A DNA stretch of 64,000 bases. Origin: Anisus vortex. Lineage: Eukaryota > Mollusca > Gastropoda > Planorbidae. The translations under genes were made by a program, and so were the position numbers. Under the pieces are notes generated by a model that was not told the DNA's origin, did no database searches, and saw nothing but the letters and a program-made list of their open reading frames with translations. The stretch spans positions 23,272,196 through 23,336,195 of the forward strand of contig OX421494.1 of NCBI GenBank assembly GCA_949126835.1, given 5' to 3'. This document shows, piece by piece, positions 34,713-46,575 of the stretch. Each line of letters opens with the position of its first letter. Within the stretch, counting starts at the first letter, position 1.

Positions 34713-35227
34713 CTTGTCCATTGACAGATCTTCTAAAAAATCAAACTAAGTTTGTTTGGTCTCAGGAATGTGAACATGCTTTTATGGAAATAAAAGATCT
34801 TTTGACTAAGGCACCAGTATTAGTTTCACCCAACTATACTAAACCTTTTAAAATAATGGTAGATGCATGTAAACAGGGAATGTGGGCAGTAATTTCACAA
34901 GTAGGAGATGATTTATTGGAACACCCAATTAGCTTTTGTTCTAAGAAGTTCCTTCCATATCAGGTTAACTACAGTTGTATAGAACAGGAATTGCTAGGCC
35001 TTATCTTATCTCTGAAACATTTTGACTATTACATCCATGGTTCACAATTTCCAATTGACATTTATACAGACCATAATCCATTAGTGTTTCTCTCAAAGAT
35101 TAACCAAAATCAGAGATTATTGAGATGGAGTTTGTTTTTACAGTCCTATAACCTAAACATAGTACATGTTAAAGGGAAAAATAACATTGTTGCTGACACT
35201 TTGTCACGTGTTATGCCAGAAGACTAG
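34667..35227 (+). CDS. pol: RT thumb and RNase H, end of the LTR element Pol
   Basis: This 186-residue frame continues the preceding polyprotein in the -1 register. It starts in the AGYYRRF motif at the RT thumb/connection and carries an RNase H domain with candidate catalytic residues in MVDACKQG, IEQELLGL, YTDHNPL and VADTLSR. It stops directly after RNase H; no integrase follows, confirming the unusual gene order. The Met at 34667 is unlikely to be a real start. The break could be a mutation, an assembly error in a G run or, less likely, a programmed shift; no canonical slippery heptamer was seen. Confidence 0.9.
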   Translation: MAGYYRRFCRDFSIIACPLTDLLKNQTKFVWSQECEHAFMEIKDLLTKAPVLVSPNYTKPFKIMVDACKQGMWAVISQVGDDLLEHPISFCSKKFLPYQVNYSCIEQELLGLILSLKHFDYYIHGSQFPIDIYTDHNPLVFLSKINQNQRLLRWSLFLQSYNLNIVHVKGKNNIVADTLSRVMPED

Positions 35228-36105
35228 AATAAATACTAACCTATAGTATTTTAACCTATTGTTATATTACATAACTGATGTAACTTTATCCTATGCTGTA
35301 CTAATAGCTAAATAGATTATAGAAAACTATTATGTAATACAATACTTGCTTTATTTCATAAGAATAACTATGAATCTTGAATACTTAGTTATATTACAAT
35401 GTACATTAAAATATTGTATTGATAATAAGATACTTCTTCTTGAGTAAGAATCAGAAAACTTTAGTTTATTGTTATTGAAGAGATTTAAAATTGATGATTT
35501 GAAATATTAATTTCAATCACATTATAAATTGTATGCCATAGATATACATTGTATGTTATAATTAATTATGCTATGCTATATTACTCATTTGTACCATGCA
35601 TATTTCTTTATTGATTAAGTAATGATAATCATACTAACTTTAAAGATATAGTGAAATAATTTTTTTTTGTGTTATTAATATTATACTATTATTCAACAGA
35701 TAATGACATTTGCAGTACCTAGAGTTACAGGAAATGTACATTATATTCTGAACAGACAACCATAGTGCTAATGTAAAGGTTTGAATTGAAAGTGCAGACA
35801 TTCCACATGCACACACACAAACTTAAATTCACACTATTAGTTGCTTGATTGATTTATATTATTAATTCTTAATTGAGTTAAATTGATTTTTAAATTTTTG
35901 CCTATTGAATTATTTTGACTATTGAATCAATTTTGTTTATGTAAAGATTGTAAAAGGATGATTCAGAGTACAAGAGCAAAACAAATTTTTCTTATTAAAT
36001 TTTAACTTAAATAGTTAAAATAGATTTTTCTTGGATGTTTAAAAGAAATTCCACACATAACTATTATCTAGTGAGGAATTGTCTTTTCTTATTGGTTCGG
36101 GCGAC
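35228..36105 (+). other. Non-coding 3' region of the LTR element
   Basis: 878 bp of very AT-rich DNA without a frame, so no envelope or accessory gene. The bases just before the 3' LTR (TTGGTTCGGGCGAC) do not form a polypurine tract, which is unusual for this class. Confidence 0.7.
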
Positions 36106-37434
36106 TGTTATGAAACGGAGATTCATAATAATTACCTCTTTAAAATTCTAGTATTAATAATTGCGAATCGCGAATCTAACGTTGGGAGAATAAATATTAC
36201 TAAACATTTACACCGGAAGAGACGCTATTTTAAGAATCTTCTAGAAGCATTTTAATTCGATTTGTAAAGTCTCGTTAATAATCGATAAGAACGATACAAC
36301 GTCATTTACCTTAAGTAATCGTGTTGTTTACAAAATATGCTTAAAACAATTACGATACGCCCAAACTGTTAAACTATAAAAGGAACAACCGCGTTCAATC
36401 TATCCCTTTTTCGGCCTATCGCCTTTTCCAATACAGTTAGGCGTATGACGCTGTCTGTTAATAAATCACTTCGTGCATGTGCTCTGAATTTGCCTTGTTT
36501 GCTCAACAACCTCAACCTCAGTATATTAATTCTAAATATCAGGTTTGGAATGTGTTTCTTATATATTTCAATTTATTATTTGGACAAGGATTCCATACAT
36601 ACACCTATTGAAATGCATGTTAAATGGATCTAAGCCATACTCTTGTTTTATATCAATTATGGAACTGTAGCCTATTGTACAAATATGTAAATATCAAGAA
36701 TGGAAAAACAATCCAGTACGTTCAGTATTAAAGTTTAAAAGTATTTACAACTGAACTCTTATCTCAGTCATTTCTTTGTGAACTATTTTACATGTGTGGT
36801 CTTAGGAACTATAATTACTGATAGTAATCATATTATATACAAGACAAGTAAAATATACAACCAACTTGAGCTGATATAAATATTTACCAGGAAACAAGAT
36901 GAATTACACTTATACACTATTGTTGCATAACAGATGTCAAAAGGATATACAACTTTGGGCATACTCATACTCTAGACTATAACAACCATAATAACCACAA
37001 CAACAGTAATTCAACTCATACTAAGTTCATGAGATAAACATCAACTACTTACTAATTCTGTCAGAAGATGAACTGTTAATAAATATTTGAACATTGAAAC
37101 AACAGCACAATTGAGCTGGAATTCATATTTATTAAGGGGGGCTCGGAGTCAAAATACAAGGATAACATTCTTAATACAGATTAGTATGTCATCTAAAATA
37201 AATATAATGGACAATATAATGAACTGACTTGATCAGGTATAATAAATAAATTATAACTCGGCGGACATGAAAGTGTTGGATGACCACTAGTGCTTGCTGA
37301 AACAACATCTCATAGCTGATTAGGTAAGCCCATTACTTACTTCGTTGATGGTCAGTGGTGTTGAATACACGGACAGTAATTACGAGAACGAAATAACTGT
37401 TGGTTTCTGTTCGAAGGAATTGTGTCACGTAATA
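36106..37434 (+). repeat. 3' LTR, 1,329 bp
   Basis: Near-identical to 28759-30087 at a constant offset of 7,347 bp. It is followed directly by the target duplication CAGT at 37435-37438. Confidence 0.95.
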
Positions 37435-39732
37435 CAGTGGAGATCTTTAAGAACTGGGGTTATGTAATCCGACTTCTTAATCCTTGATACAATGCGTGCC
37501 GCAGTGTTTTGTATTTCTGGAGTCTCTGAAGTTGGTTCTGGGGCAGACTTCACAGACAGCTATTACAATAATCCAGCTTTGATTGAATTAGAGAGACTGC
37601 TACGGCATTAGCTGTTCTCTTATTAAGTTGAGGACGCAGCTGACCCAGGGCGCGTAGATGAAAGAAACAAGCCCTTACCACAGTACCAATGTGCGGAACC
37701 ATTGTAAGCTTATTGTCAATAAAAAAAAACAAGGTCTCTAACAGTGTTGGACAAGGGGATATCCGAGACACCAACTTTGATTGATTCAATATCGACCTTT
37801 CTAAGACTGGTGTCAGAACCACACAGAATTGCCTCTGTCTTTTCATCATTTAATTTGAGTCTGTTTGCTGCCATCCATGATTTTACTGTAAGACAGCAGT
37901 CTTCCAAAGCCCGAATAGCATCGCCGCAAGCAGAAGGAACAGGCTTGAAGCTCTTGTAGAGTTCTGTGTCGTCAGCAAATGTTTTCCGGGAAATTCCATG
38001 ATTTTCAACAATTCTGCCAAGCTGACTAGTGTACAAAGAGAACAGGATAGGCCCTAAAACTGAGCCCCGCGGTACTCCACAGGTAAGAGGCGTGTCCCGT
38101 GAAGAGGCCTGATTAACAACAACACGCTGAGTTCTGTCCTCCAGATAGGAATTAAACCAATGAGGTGCAGTTCCAGAGATGCCCGCTTCATTTTGAAGCC
38201 TCGACAGAAGAAGCTCATGGTCAATTACATCAAAGGCAGCACTGAGATCCAGCAGGACTAAGAGTGTCAGATCACCTCGGTCAGCACTACAAAGAACATC
38301 ACTCAGGACATGGAGTAAGGCTGTCTCACAGCTGTGCCCAGGTCGATAGGCTGATTGAAACTTATCAAGCAGGTAATGACTGTTAAGATGCTGTACAAGC
38401 TGCTGAGACACAACTCTCTCCAGAAGTTTAGATACATAGGAGAGGTTAGAGACAGGGCGAAAACTCTTGCAATCATTTGGGTCCAAGCCATTTTTCTTAA
38501 GCAGGGGCTTTATGACCGCATCCTTAAAGAGGTGTGGGGCTGTTGCAGATTGAAGGCTACTATTTACAATGCGTACCAATACAGGAAGCAGAACACTCAG
38601 ACAATCCAACACAATCTTGGTTGGAATGGGATCAACAATGGAATAGGTAGGTTTGGATGACAGCTGCTCATGGGAAACTGGAAATAGTTCTTCTAGAGGG
38701 GTGCCTACAAAGACATTTTCCACTGCAGGCAAATCACAACGTTCTCCAAAGATTTGTCTGATTGTTTCAACTTTGTCATTGAATTAGTTGCACAGTGTTG
38801 CTGCAGCTAGCTCGCTGCTCAGGTCAGGCAAAACAAGGGGTGCTGATTTCTTCCCGAGAAGGTCATTCACCACGGAAAACATCTTGCGAGAGTCGGTGCC
38901 AGCAGCCTTTAGAACAGCCTGAACATGCTCAGACTTCGCATGCATGATTTCTTGTGCAAACTTGTTTCTTGCCTTCCGAAACATTTGTTTGTCCACCTCG
39001 CTGCCACTTCTTCTCCAGCGCTTCTCAGCTATACGCCGGGCCAACTTAGCTTTCCGAACTGAGGGGGTAAACCAAAAGGAATCAGGCCTGTCTCTAACAA
39101 ACTTTTCTGTCACTGGGGCGTATGTATCCAACAGAGATGAGAGAGTATGATTGTACAAGAGGACTAGCTGTTCCACATCATCTGGTGGTGACATACTAAC
39201 TTAGACTCAGACAGGTCCTTACGGAAAGAATTAAATCCATCCTCTTTAAATTCCTCGCCTGAATTTTTATCTTTTGAGCAACAGGCTTAATCATATTTAT
39301 AGTTAGCGATACTAGGAAGTGATCTGACAAGAGTAGGTCATCAACAGTCACTGACTGAACAAATATCGCGTTGTCCGATCTTGATATAGCCCAGTCCAAG
39401 ATATGACCATCTCTGTGAGTTGGTTCGACAACATGCTGAACTAAGTCAGCAGAGTCAAACAGCCGTGCAAGCAGACACGTTTGCCTATTGTCTTGAATAT
39501 CCCAGTGAAAATTAAAATCCCCGATGATGAGAAGATTTTTGTTGCTGATGGAGGACACAAGCTTTCCAAAGTCTTCATGAAACATGCTATCCTTCAGTTT
39601 ATTTGTGGCAGAAGGCGGTGGTGAGTAGAGAGCAACAGTTCGCACCGTGAGTTTGCCGTGGGAAATTAGCCTTACTATAATAGAGGATCGGTGTATCACA
39701 GCCAACCCCCCACCACTCTGACCAGACGACCG
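37435..39732 (-). pseudogene. L2-like LINE ORF2 remnant (endonuclease and RT)
   Basis: Minus-strand LINE, 5'-truncated at about 39732. The endonuclease C-terminal part (39196-39732) has GDFN at 39511-39522 and a SDH motif near 39320. A linker follows (38784-39194). The RT (down to 37716) shows SNLSYVSKLLERVV, FQSAYRPGHSCETALL, LLDLSAAFDVIDH, GVPRGSVLGPILFSLY and FADD at 37968-37979. Downstream comes SKLDYCNSCL, then a stop. Breaks: a frameshift near 39200, an in-frame TAA near 38784, a frameshift in an A run near 37725 and a stop near 37550. The motif set resembles L2/CR1-group LINEs. The C-terminus continues at 28331-28758 beyond the LTR element. Confidence 0.9.
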
Positions 39733-40020
39733 GACACATTTAGAAAATACCGGACACATTTAGAAAATACCGGACAACTTTAGAAAATACCGGACATCTT
39801 TAGAAAATACCGGACATCTTTAGAAAATACCGGACATCTTTAGAAAATACCAGACAACTTTAGAAAATACCGGACAACTTTAGAAAATACCAGACAACTT
39901 TAGAAAATACCAGACATCTTTAGAAAATACCGGACACATTTAGAAAATACCGGACACATTTAGAAAATACCGGACACATTTAGAAAATACCGGACACATT
40001 TAGAAAATACCGGACAACTA
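39730..40020. repeat. 20-bp minisatellite, about 14 copies
   Basis: Units like CGGACACATTTAGAAAATAC repeat every 20 bp with variants CAACTT, CATCTT and CACATT at one position. A partial unit survives at 28309-28328 beyond the LINE, so the LINE inserted into this array. Confidence 0.95.
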
Positions 40021-40200
40021 TATAAAAAAAACCTGACACCTTCTCTTCCTTCCCCTCCCGGATGTCATGCCCATGGAAAAATGGTGTACTGCAGATTGTT
40101 ATAAATGTCCGGTATTTCTTTTAATTGTGTAATGGACAGTCTGCTTAAATACCGGACTGGTCCGTGCGGTTCAAAACCGCACACCTGGCAACCCGATTCA
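40021..40200. mobile_element. Probable end of the DNA element carrying the 20-bp array
   Basis: The words TCCGGTATTT and AATACCGGAC echo the array unit, and the outer edge holds a short hairpin (GTGCGGTTC/AACCGCAC) followed by TGGCAACCCG near 40187-40196. Ends of the type GGGTTGCCA occur in hAT-like elements. The opposite end was not found near 28.26 kb. Confidence 0.4.
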
Positions 40201-41225
40201 GTGGTAGTTTAGTACAATGTTTACAAATTGAATTCTTTGGTTCTGGTTTGATACAATATTGGAATATTTTAATGGGTGAATAAACAAAGACTCGAGTTTT
40301 CGATAAAGTGCTCAGTGCGAAAAGTAGGAACAATATAAGCACAACAAAAATAGATTTAAAAAAAAAAAAATAAACAAAAAAGGAAGTGTTGTTTATTGAT
40401 TGGAATGGATGAAGATGACTACAGTTGTATGAACTTATGACCTTAATCTTCACTCTACGGCAAAATAAAGGTTTAAATAAAACACGATAAAATAACTAGA
40501 TTCAAGAAACAATTTGATTGACTTTTTTTCTAAACATAGACTTCTATCCCTGGTTTTTGGGGTTTTTTTTTACAGCGGAAAAGTTTAAAATAAAAAAAAA
40601 ATCATTAAAAGTACATGTAGGAAACTAAAAATGGAAATGGTGACAGATAATGTTTACTTTTGTAACCAGTGCTTGAAATAGTTGTAAATATGATAACTTG
40701 TATTGAAGGATATATAAACGTATGTGTTTTAAAATTAAAAAAACACAAATAACACCACATAAACATCTGTGACTGTTTATTTACATCCTAAACTCAGGGG
40801 GGGGGGGGGGGACGTGATCCTAATATCTCAGACTCTAATCTGAGCTAAGTTTCCAATTTCTCAGGAAAAATAAAATTTCGCTTTGGCAAGAACAGCAGCC
40901 AGATCAAAATCTAACGAGAGAGGGAGAAGAGAAAGAGTGAGAGAGAGAGAGAGAGTCAGAGGGAGAGAGAGTCAGAGGGAGAAAGTAAGTGTTGGTTGAT
41001 TCAGGAGCACTATCTCCCAGATGAGAATACAAATAGTGATTAGAACAGAATACAATAGCTACACTAACGGAAAGAAATAGTGATTGGTTTAAGTGTGGGG
41101 CACCATCTAGTTATATATCCATCTGTATAGAAACTATATGCACTTGTAAATAATCAGTGCGCAATTTCCATGAAAATGTGTGTTCATATTAAGCAAAACG
41201 AATGGATCGAGGCAGCGACGACAAT
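40201..41225. other. Stretch with poly-G and GA runs only
   Basis: A G run lies near 40797-40812 and GA-rich DNA near 40915-40985. No gene supported. Confidence 0.5.
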
Positions 41226-41247
41226 AATGGACCAGTCTAATGATAAA

Positions 41248-42358
41248 AAACAACGGGCCGACATAATGACAAAAATAATGGACAGACCTTATGACTAAAA
41301 ATAATGGACAGACCTTATGACTAAAAATAATGGACAGACCTTATGACTAAAAATAATGGACAGACCTTATGACTAAAAATAATGGACAGACCTTATGACT
41401 AAAAATAATAGACAGACCTTATGACTAAAAATAATGGACAGACCTTATGACTAAAAATAATGGACAGACCTTATGACTAAAAATAATGGACAGACCTTAT
41501 GACTAAAAATAATGGACAGACCTTATGACTAAAAATAATGGACAGACCTTATGACTAAAAATAATGGACAGACCTTATGACTAAAAATAATGGACAGACC
41601 TTATGACTAAAAATAATGGACAGACCTTATGACTAAAAATAATGGACAGACCTTATGACTAAAAATAATGGACAGACCTTATGACTAAAAATAATGGACA
41701 GACCTTATGACTAAAAATAATGGACAGACCTTATGACTAAAAATAATGGACAGACCTTATGACTAAAAATAATGGACAGACCTTTTGACAAAAATAATGG
41801 TCAGACCTTATGACTAAAAATAATGGACAGACCTTATGACTCAAAATAATGGACAGACCTTATGACTCAAAATAATGGACAGACCTTATGACTCAAAATA
41901 ATAGACAGACCTTATGACTAAAAATAATGGACAGACCTTATGACTAAAATTAATGGACAGACCTTATGACTAAAAATAATGGACAGACCTTATGACAAAA
42001 ATAATGGACAGACCTTATGATTAAAAATAATGGACATACCTTATGATTAAAAATAATGGACAGACCTTATGACTAAAAATAATGGACAGACCTTATGACT
42101 AAAAATAATGGACAGACCTTATGACTAAAAATAATAGACAGACCTTATGACTAAAAATAATGGACAGACCTTATGACTAAAAATAATGGACATACCTTAT
42201 GACTAAAAATAATGTACAGACCTTATGACTAAAATAACGGACAGACCTAATGACAAAAATAATGGACCGACATTATGACAAAACTAAAAGACCGACCTTG
42301 TGACTAAAAATAATGGACAGACCTTATGACAAAAATAACGGACAGACCACAAATAATG
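41248..42358. repeat. 26-bp minisatellite, about 42 copies
   Basis: Units such as AATGGACAGACCTTATGACT plus TAAAAA repeat every 26 bp. The first half is nearly identical, while copies from about 41780 on carry substitutions and 1-bp deletions; the last few are the most diverged. Confidence 0.95.
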
Positions 42359-42900
42359 GTCCTATAGAATGACCAGAAAAACACCAATTTAATGACATAA
42401 TTACAATTAGGAACAATTGATGGTACGCTTACGTTTTCTTGTATAATCTTTTACTGTGCCCATGCAGTGTTAGGAAACAAACTTATATTATAATGCAATG
42501 TATCCATCCATTTTCAAGGTGATATATATATTATATATTTATTTATACACACACATGACATATATATTCGTATTACACTTGAAATGTCAGCCAAACCGTT
42601 CGGAAACAGAGAAATCGATTTTCTCCGCGTATACAAAAATGCCAAAATGAAACAATGTTTGTTTTAAATAGAACTGTACATTTCATAGAAAGAGATTGTG
42701 TTGTGAAATAACTTAGATCTTGTTTTTTTTTTCTTCTTACATTTCAAACTTTATATTTCAACGTAATGTTTATCATTAAGAATTCTGGAAACATCTAAAA
42801 TCTAAACAATAACAATAATGAAGAAAAAATAAAGAAAAAATAATGGCTTTATAATATAATATTATAACAAAAGGTTACTTCGAATAAACTACATGCAAGT
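42359..42900. other. Stretch with nothing recognised
   Basis: AT-rich flank of the 26-bp array. Confidence 0.5.
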
Positions 42901-43500
42901 CTTTTAAACAGAAAAGGGCATACGAAGAAGAGATGAAGTAGTGAGGCAATTACATGAGTGAGAGCTAAAGAGGTCCACCTTAAATCGAGTGAATTGAAGA
43001 CATGAAGCCAGCAGTAAAATAAATAACTGGAAACACGGATGCGACAGACTCATCTGACTCATCATCTGTCCTTTGGGTTCCTTGTGGACCATCGGGCCTC
43101 TGTCAAAGCACGCCACTCTCTACGGTCAATTGACAGTCTCTTTAGTTCTTCTCAGATCTTTCCAGTTCGTCCAGCCTCATCCAACATGCTTCGTACGTTT
43201 GGGTTTTCCTCTATGTCGTTTGCTCTGGGGAGTTCCACTCTAAGACCTGTCTAGCTCTGCTGTTACCGTCTTTCCTGGGGTGTGTCAAATCCATCTTCAC
43301 TTTCTTGCCATGATTTTTTGTTCTACTGTTCTCTGTTCACACCTCCCACTAAGCTTGAAGTTTTCTCTCCCTATCACTAAGCTTGAAATTTTCTCTCTTG
43401 TACTACCACACTTCATTTTCAGCTTGTCCGTCCATGACATTCGTCGAAGATCAAAGAATCTCTGAAAGCCTTTAATTTGTTCTCGTTATCTTTTCCTTTC
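42901..43500. other. Less AT-rich block, possibly old repeat-derived
   Basis: Base composition is more balanced here, and minus-strand reading gives LINE-like fragments (SIDREWRALTEARW) broken by stops. A near-duplicate CACTAAGCTTGAA occurs at about 43350 and 43377. The identity is not established. Confidence 0.3.
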
Positions 43501-44219
43501 CTTTCGTGGTAAACCTGCTGGTGCACTCATTATGATGTCAGTGAATGCAGCCCCTAATGCTATCTATCTGTGCTGCCAGTATAATGTTAGTGTCAATGAT
43601 GTCAGCTTGCAACTAACGTCAGTCTATGTTCATTTGTTGATAATAATATTTTTTTATTCCTCCTCCCCTCACCCTTGTTCAATCCCTTTTTTTAAAAAAC
43701 AAATCTCTATTTTTCTATATTACATTTTTTTTTAGACATTATATTGACTTAATCAATTTTTTTACGATTGAAGTGTTGATAATAGGATATCATTTATTTG
43801 AACAGTTCTGGAGGAAATAGTGCTAGTTCAGAATTTTTAGCCAACTATTGCTCACCCCTTAGACAGTGAACCATTTCACCTTTGCATTCCCCACACACAC
43901 ATTTTGTAAGCTTTTACCTCCCCTCCCTCCCTGAACTTTGCACTATTTGCTTCTCTCCCCATTTCAATCTTGCAATCCTGGCTACGACACTAAGAGGTAT
44001 TTTACACAAGTCTGAATAAACTGTCCATTTCGATCGCTACGATTTTCATAATCTAAAAAAAAACAACACACAGCGCCAAACAGATTACGGGTTTTATAAT
44101 GGTCATGGAAGTTTTTACTGATTAAACGAAAAAGCTTCGTTTGCAAAAAACAACATCAAAGACAGTAAGGAAAATACTTTTATAAAAAACACTATGCATA
44201 TGTATATGAATCAGGTATA
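43501..44219. other. Stretch with nothing recognised
   Basis: No supported feature. Confidence 0.5.
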
Positions 44220-44935
44220 TATCTCAGGTACATAACACATGTATTTTCACTGGCATATATCACTGGTACAGGAGACAGATAAAAAAAAAAAACTTATCAC
44301 AAGTACCAGATCAAAGGTGCATAACATATAACATAACATACTTGTACATATATAGAAAGGTTACTTAACATCGGTACCAAACACAGGTACATAACACAGG
44401 TACATAACACAGGTACATAACTAAGGCTATATAACATAGGCTTTAAGATTGCATGTACATATCACTGAAATACGAGTTGATAACATAACTATACAATTAT
44501 ATAACACAGGTACACAAGTACAAAACACAAGTACACAGCTTAAAGTACAAAACATAGTTGCATAAGTAAATAAAACAAGTACATAAGTACATAACACAGG
44601 TACACAAGTACGTAACACAGGTACACAAGTACATATCACAGGTTCACAAGTACGTAACACATGTACACAGTACAAAACGTAGCTACAGACGTTTATAATA
44701 CACGAACACAATTAATACATAACACAGGTACATCACTAGGCCCTTCATAACACAGCTACACATGCACAGAACACAGCTAAACAAGTAAATACACAGGTAC
44801 ACACGTACACAACACAGGCATACAAGTACATAACACAAGTACACAAGTACATAACACAAGTACACAAGTACATAACACAAGTACATAAGTACATAACACA
44901 GAAACATATCACAGGTAACGGATCTCAGGCGTCAT
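44220..44935. repeat. Degenerate ACATAACACAGGTAC minisatellite
   Basis: Variants of GTACATAACACAGGTACACA recur through the segment with unit lengths of about 10-21 bp. Cys/Val/Leu-rich minus-strand frames (44427-44907) are repeat artefacts. Confidence 0.85.
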
Positions 44936-46224
44936 ATCACAGCCCCAGACAACACAGGTAAGCCGGACTTGTACTAATGGAATAACATCATCAACAGTAC
45001 ACCCAACCCTCCAGAGTCAAATGTTCTTCCCACACTCCCACGCAGCAAAAGTACAAAGGTAGAAGTCATCCTCCCACCCCCTTCCTCCCTCAATTCCCAC
45101 TCTCACCCGCACGCACTCATAGAGTATCATTTTATTAGGTAGGGCTCAGGTATAGATCCATGCAGTACAATCTGGAAGCAGATAGAGGAATAGTTCACCT
45201 AGTCTATAGTCTTAACTGACACGGCTCAAAACTATATCCGTCCCCTGAGTGATTTCCTATGATGAATTGAACAAAAGTCTTAATTTCCTCACTGGTCCAC
45301 AGTGACATTCAAAGTATCTAATAAGGAGTTAGATAGATAGAGACGTTGAAGTTACTGTTAGAGAGTGAGAGAGACAATGAGCAATACTTACTGGCCACAC
45401 AGTTCGTTAGTATTAGATATAGTACAATAAAGGCATAGTCAAAATAATATAAAACTCGTATATAAGTCGTAATTTGAAGAAAAACAATAAGAGAATTGAC
45501 AGAAGATACGTTTACTGGGTTATATGCTTAGCAGTGACCGATACTGCCATCTGGCAGAGAGAGAGAGAGAGAGAGGGGGAGAGAGGGAGAGAGAGAGAGG
45601 GAATCAGAGGGAGAGGGAGAGAGGGAGAGAGAGAGAAAGAGAGAGAGGGAATCAGAGAGAGAGAGGGAGAGAGGGTTGCAGAAAGAAAGAAAGCCATTTT
45701 AATATTTATAGATAGTGAAAGAGAGAGAAAGAGAGAGCCATCAAAAGTGAGAAATAAAGTGAAACCCCGATACAATAAATCTACGATTGGGTGGATAGGG
45801 CCTTTATACAGAGATTGGCAAATATTTAAACAGACATACTTAATGCAGATAGATAATTACTTTGACAGATAAAGTACTGAGCATCTTATTATAAAAACAA
45901 ATGTTTCAACGTAACATTAAAAGTGAACAATCTTTTTGACTACCCATGCTCTCTATTCCGCTAATTGGTTTACTCCTACAGGCTAGTGAATTACTACTAC
46001 GAGCCTTGAGTTGAATCAAAGAGGCACGTGTAAACCCTCATGGATGAACCAAGTGGGGTCTAAGTGAGTACAGGTACATTTACATTGACCTAGAAACTGG
46101 AAAGATGATCCACTATTTTTATTTATTTATCTATACACATATACTCATAGCCCATCCCTGAACTCTTTATCATCCAACACACGGACGTGGTCTCGAGTAC
46201 TGATGCATGCGAACAAATTCAAAA
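44936..46224. other. Stretch with a GA tract
   Basis: GA-rich DNA at 45560-45740 accounts for the Arg/Glu-rich plus-strand frame and its Ser/Leu-rich mirror. Nothing else is recognised. Confidence 0.6.
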
Positions 46225-46380
46225 CAAACCTATTTTTTCTATTTGTTTATCTATCTATCTATTTATCTATAACTATCTGTCTTTCTATCTATTTATCTTT
46301 CTATCCATCTGTCTTTCTATCCATCTATCCAACTATCCATCTATTCATTTATCCATATATACAATTATCCTTTCATACAT

Positions 46381-46473
<93 letters not shown>

Positions 46474-46575
46474 ATATCCACCAATCTACTCATTCATCTA
46501 TCCATCCATCTTTCCATCTACCAATCTATCCATTTATACATCTATCCATCTATCCATTCTAACTACTCATCTATT
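46225..46575. repeat. Degenerate (ATCT)n/(ATCC)n tract with a (TA)n core
   Basis: TATC and ATCC tetranucleotides flank an alternating TA run at about 46384-46478. The Ile/Tyr/Ser-rich frame across it is an artefact. Confidence 0.9.

Larger units (their letters stand above)
28759..37434 (+). mobile_element. Gmr1-type Ty3/Gypsy LTR retrotransposon
   Basis: A complete 8,676-bp element: LTR 28759-30087, leader, Gag-Pol 30393-35227 (two frames), an 878-bp 3' non-coding part, LTR 36106-37434. The duplication CAGT (28755-28758 and 37435-37438) flanks it; deleting the element and one CAGT restores an uninterrupted LINE codon series, which confirms both borders. Domain order is protease, integrase, reverse transcriptase, RNase H, as in Copia, while the protease, integrase GPY/F module and YLDD reverse transcriptase are Gypsy-like. 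This combination is known for the Gmr1 group. No envelope-like frame is present. LTRs differ at about three sites, so insertion was recent. Confidence 0.95.

Noticed and set aside
35228..36105. Envelope-like gene after Pol
   Set aside because: No frame of useful length exists in this AT-rich interval.
37744..38660. Plus-strand frames across the LINE
   Set aside because: They are antisense shadows of the minus-strand reverse transcriptase.
41248..42358. CRISPR-like appearance of the regular arrays here and at 54665-55445
   Set aside because: There are no unique spacers between units, and the context is a eukaryotic genome.
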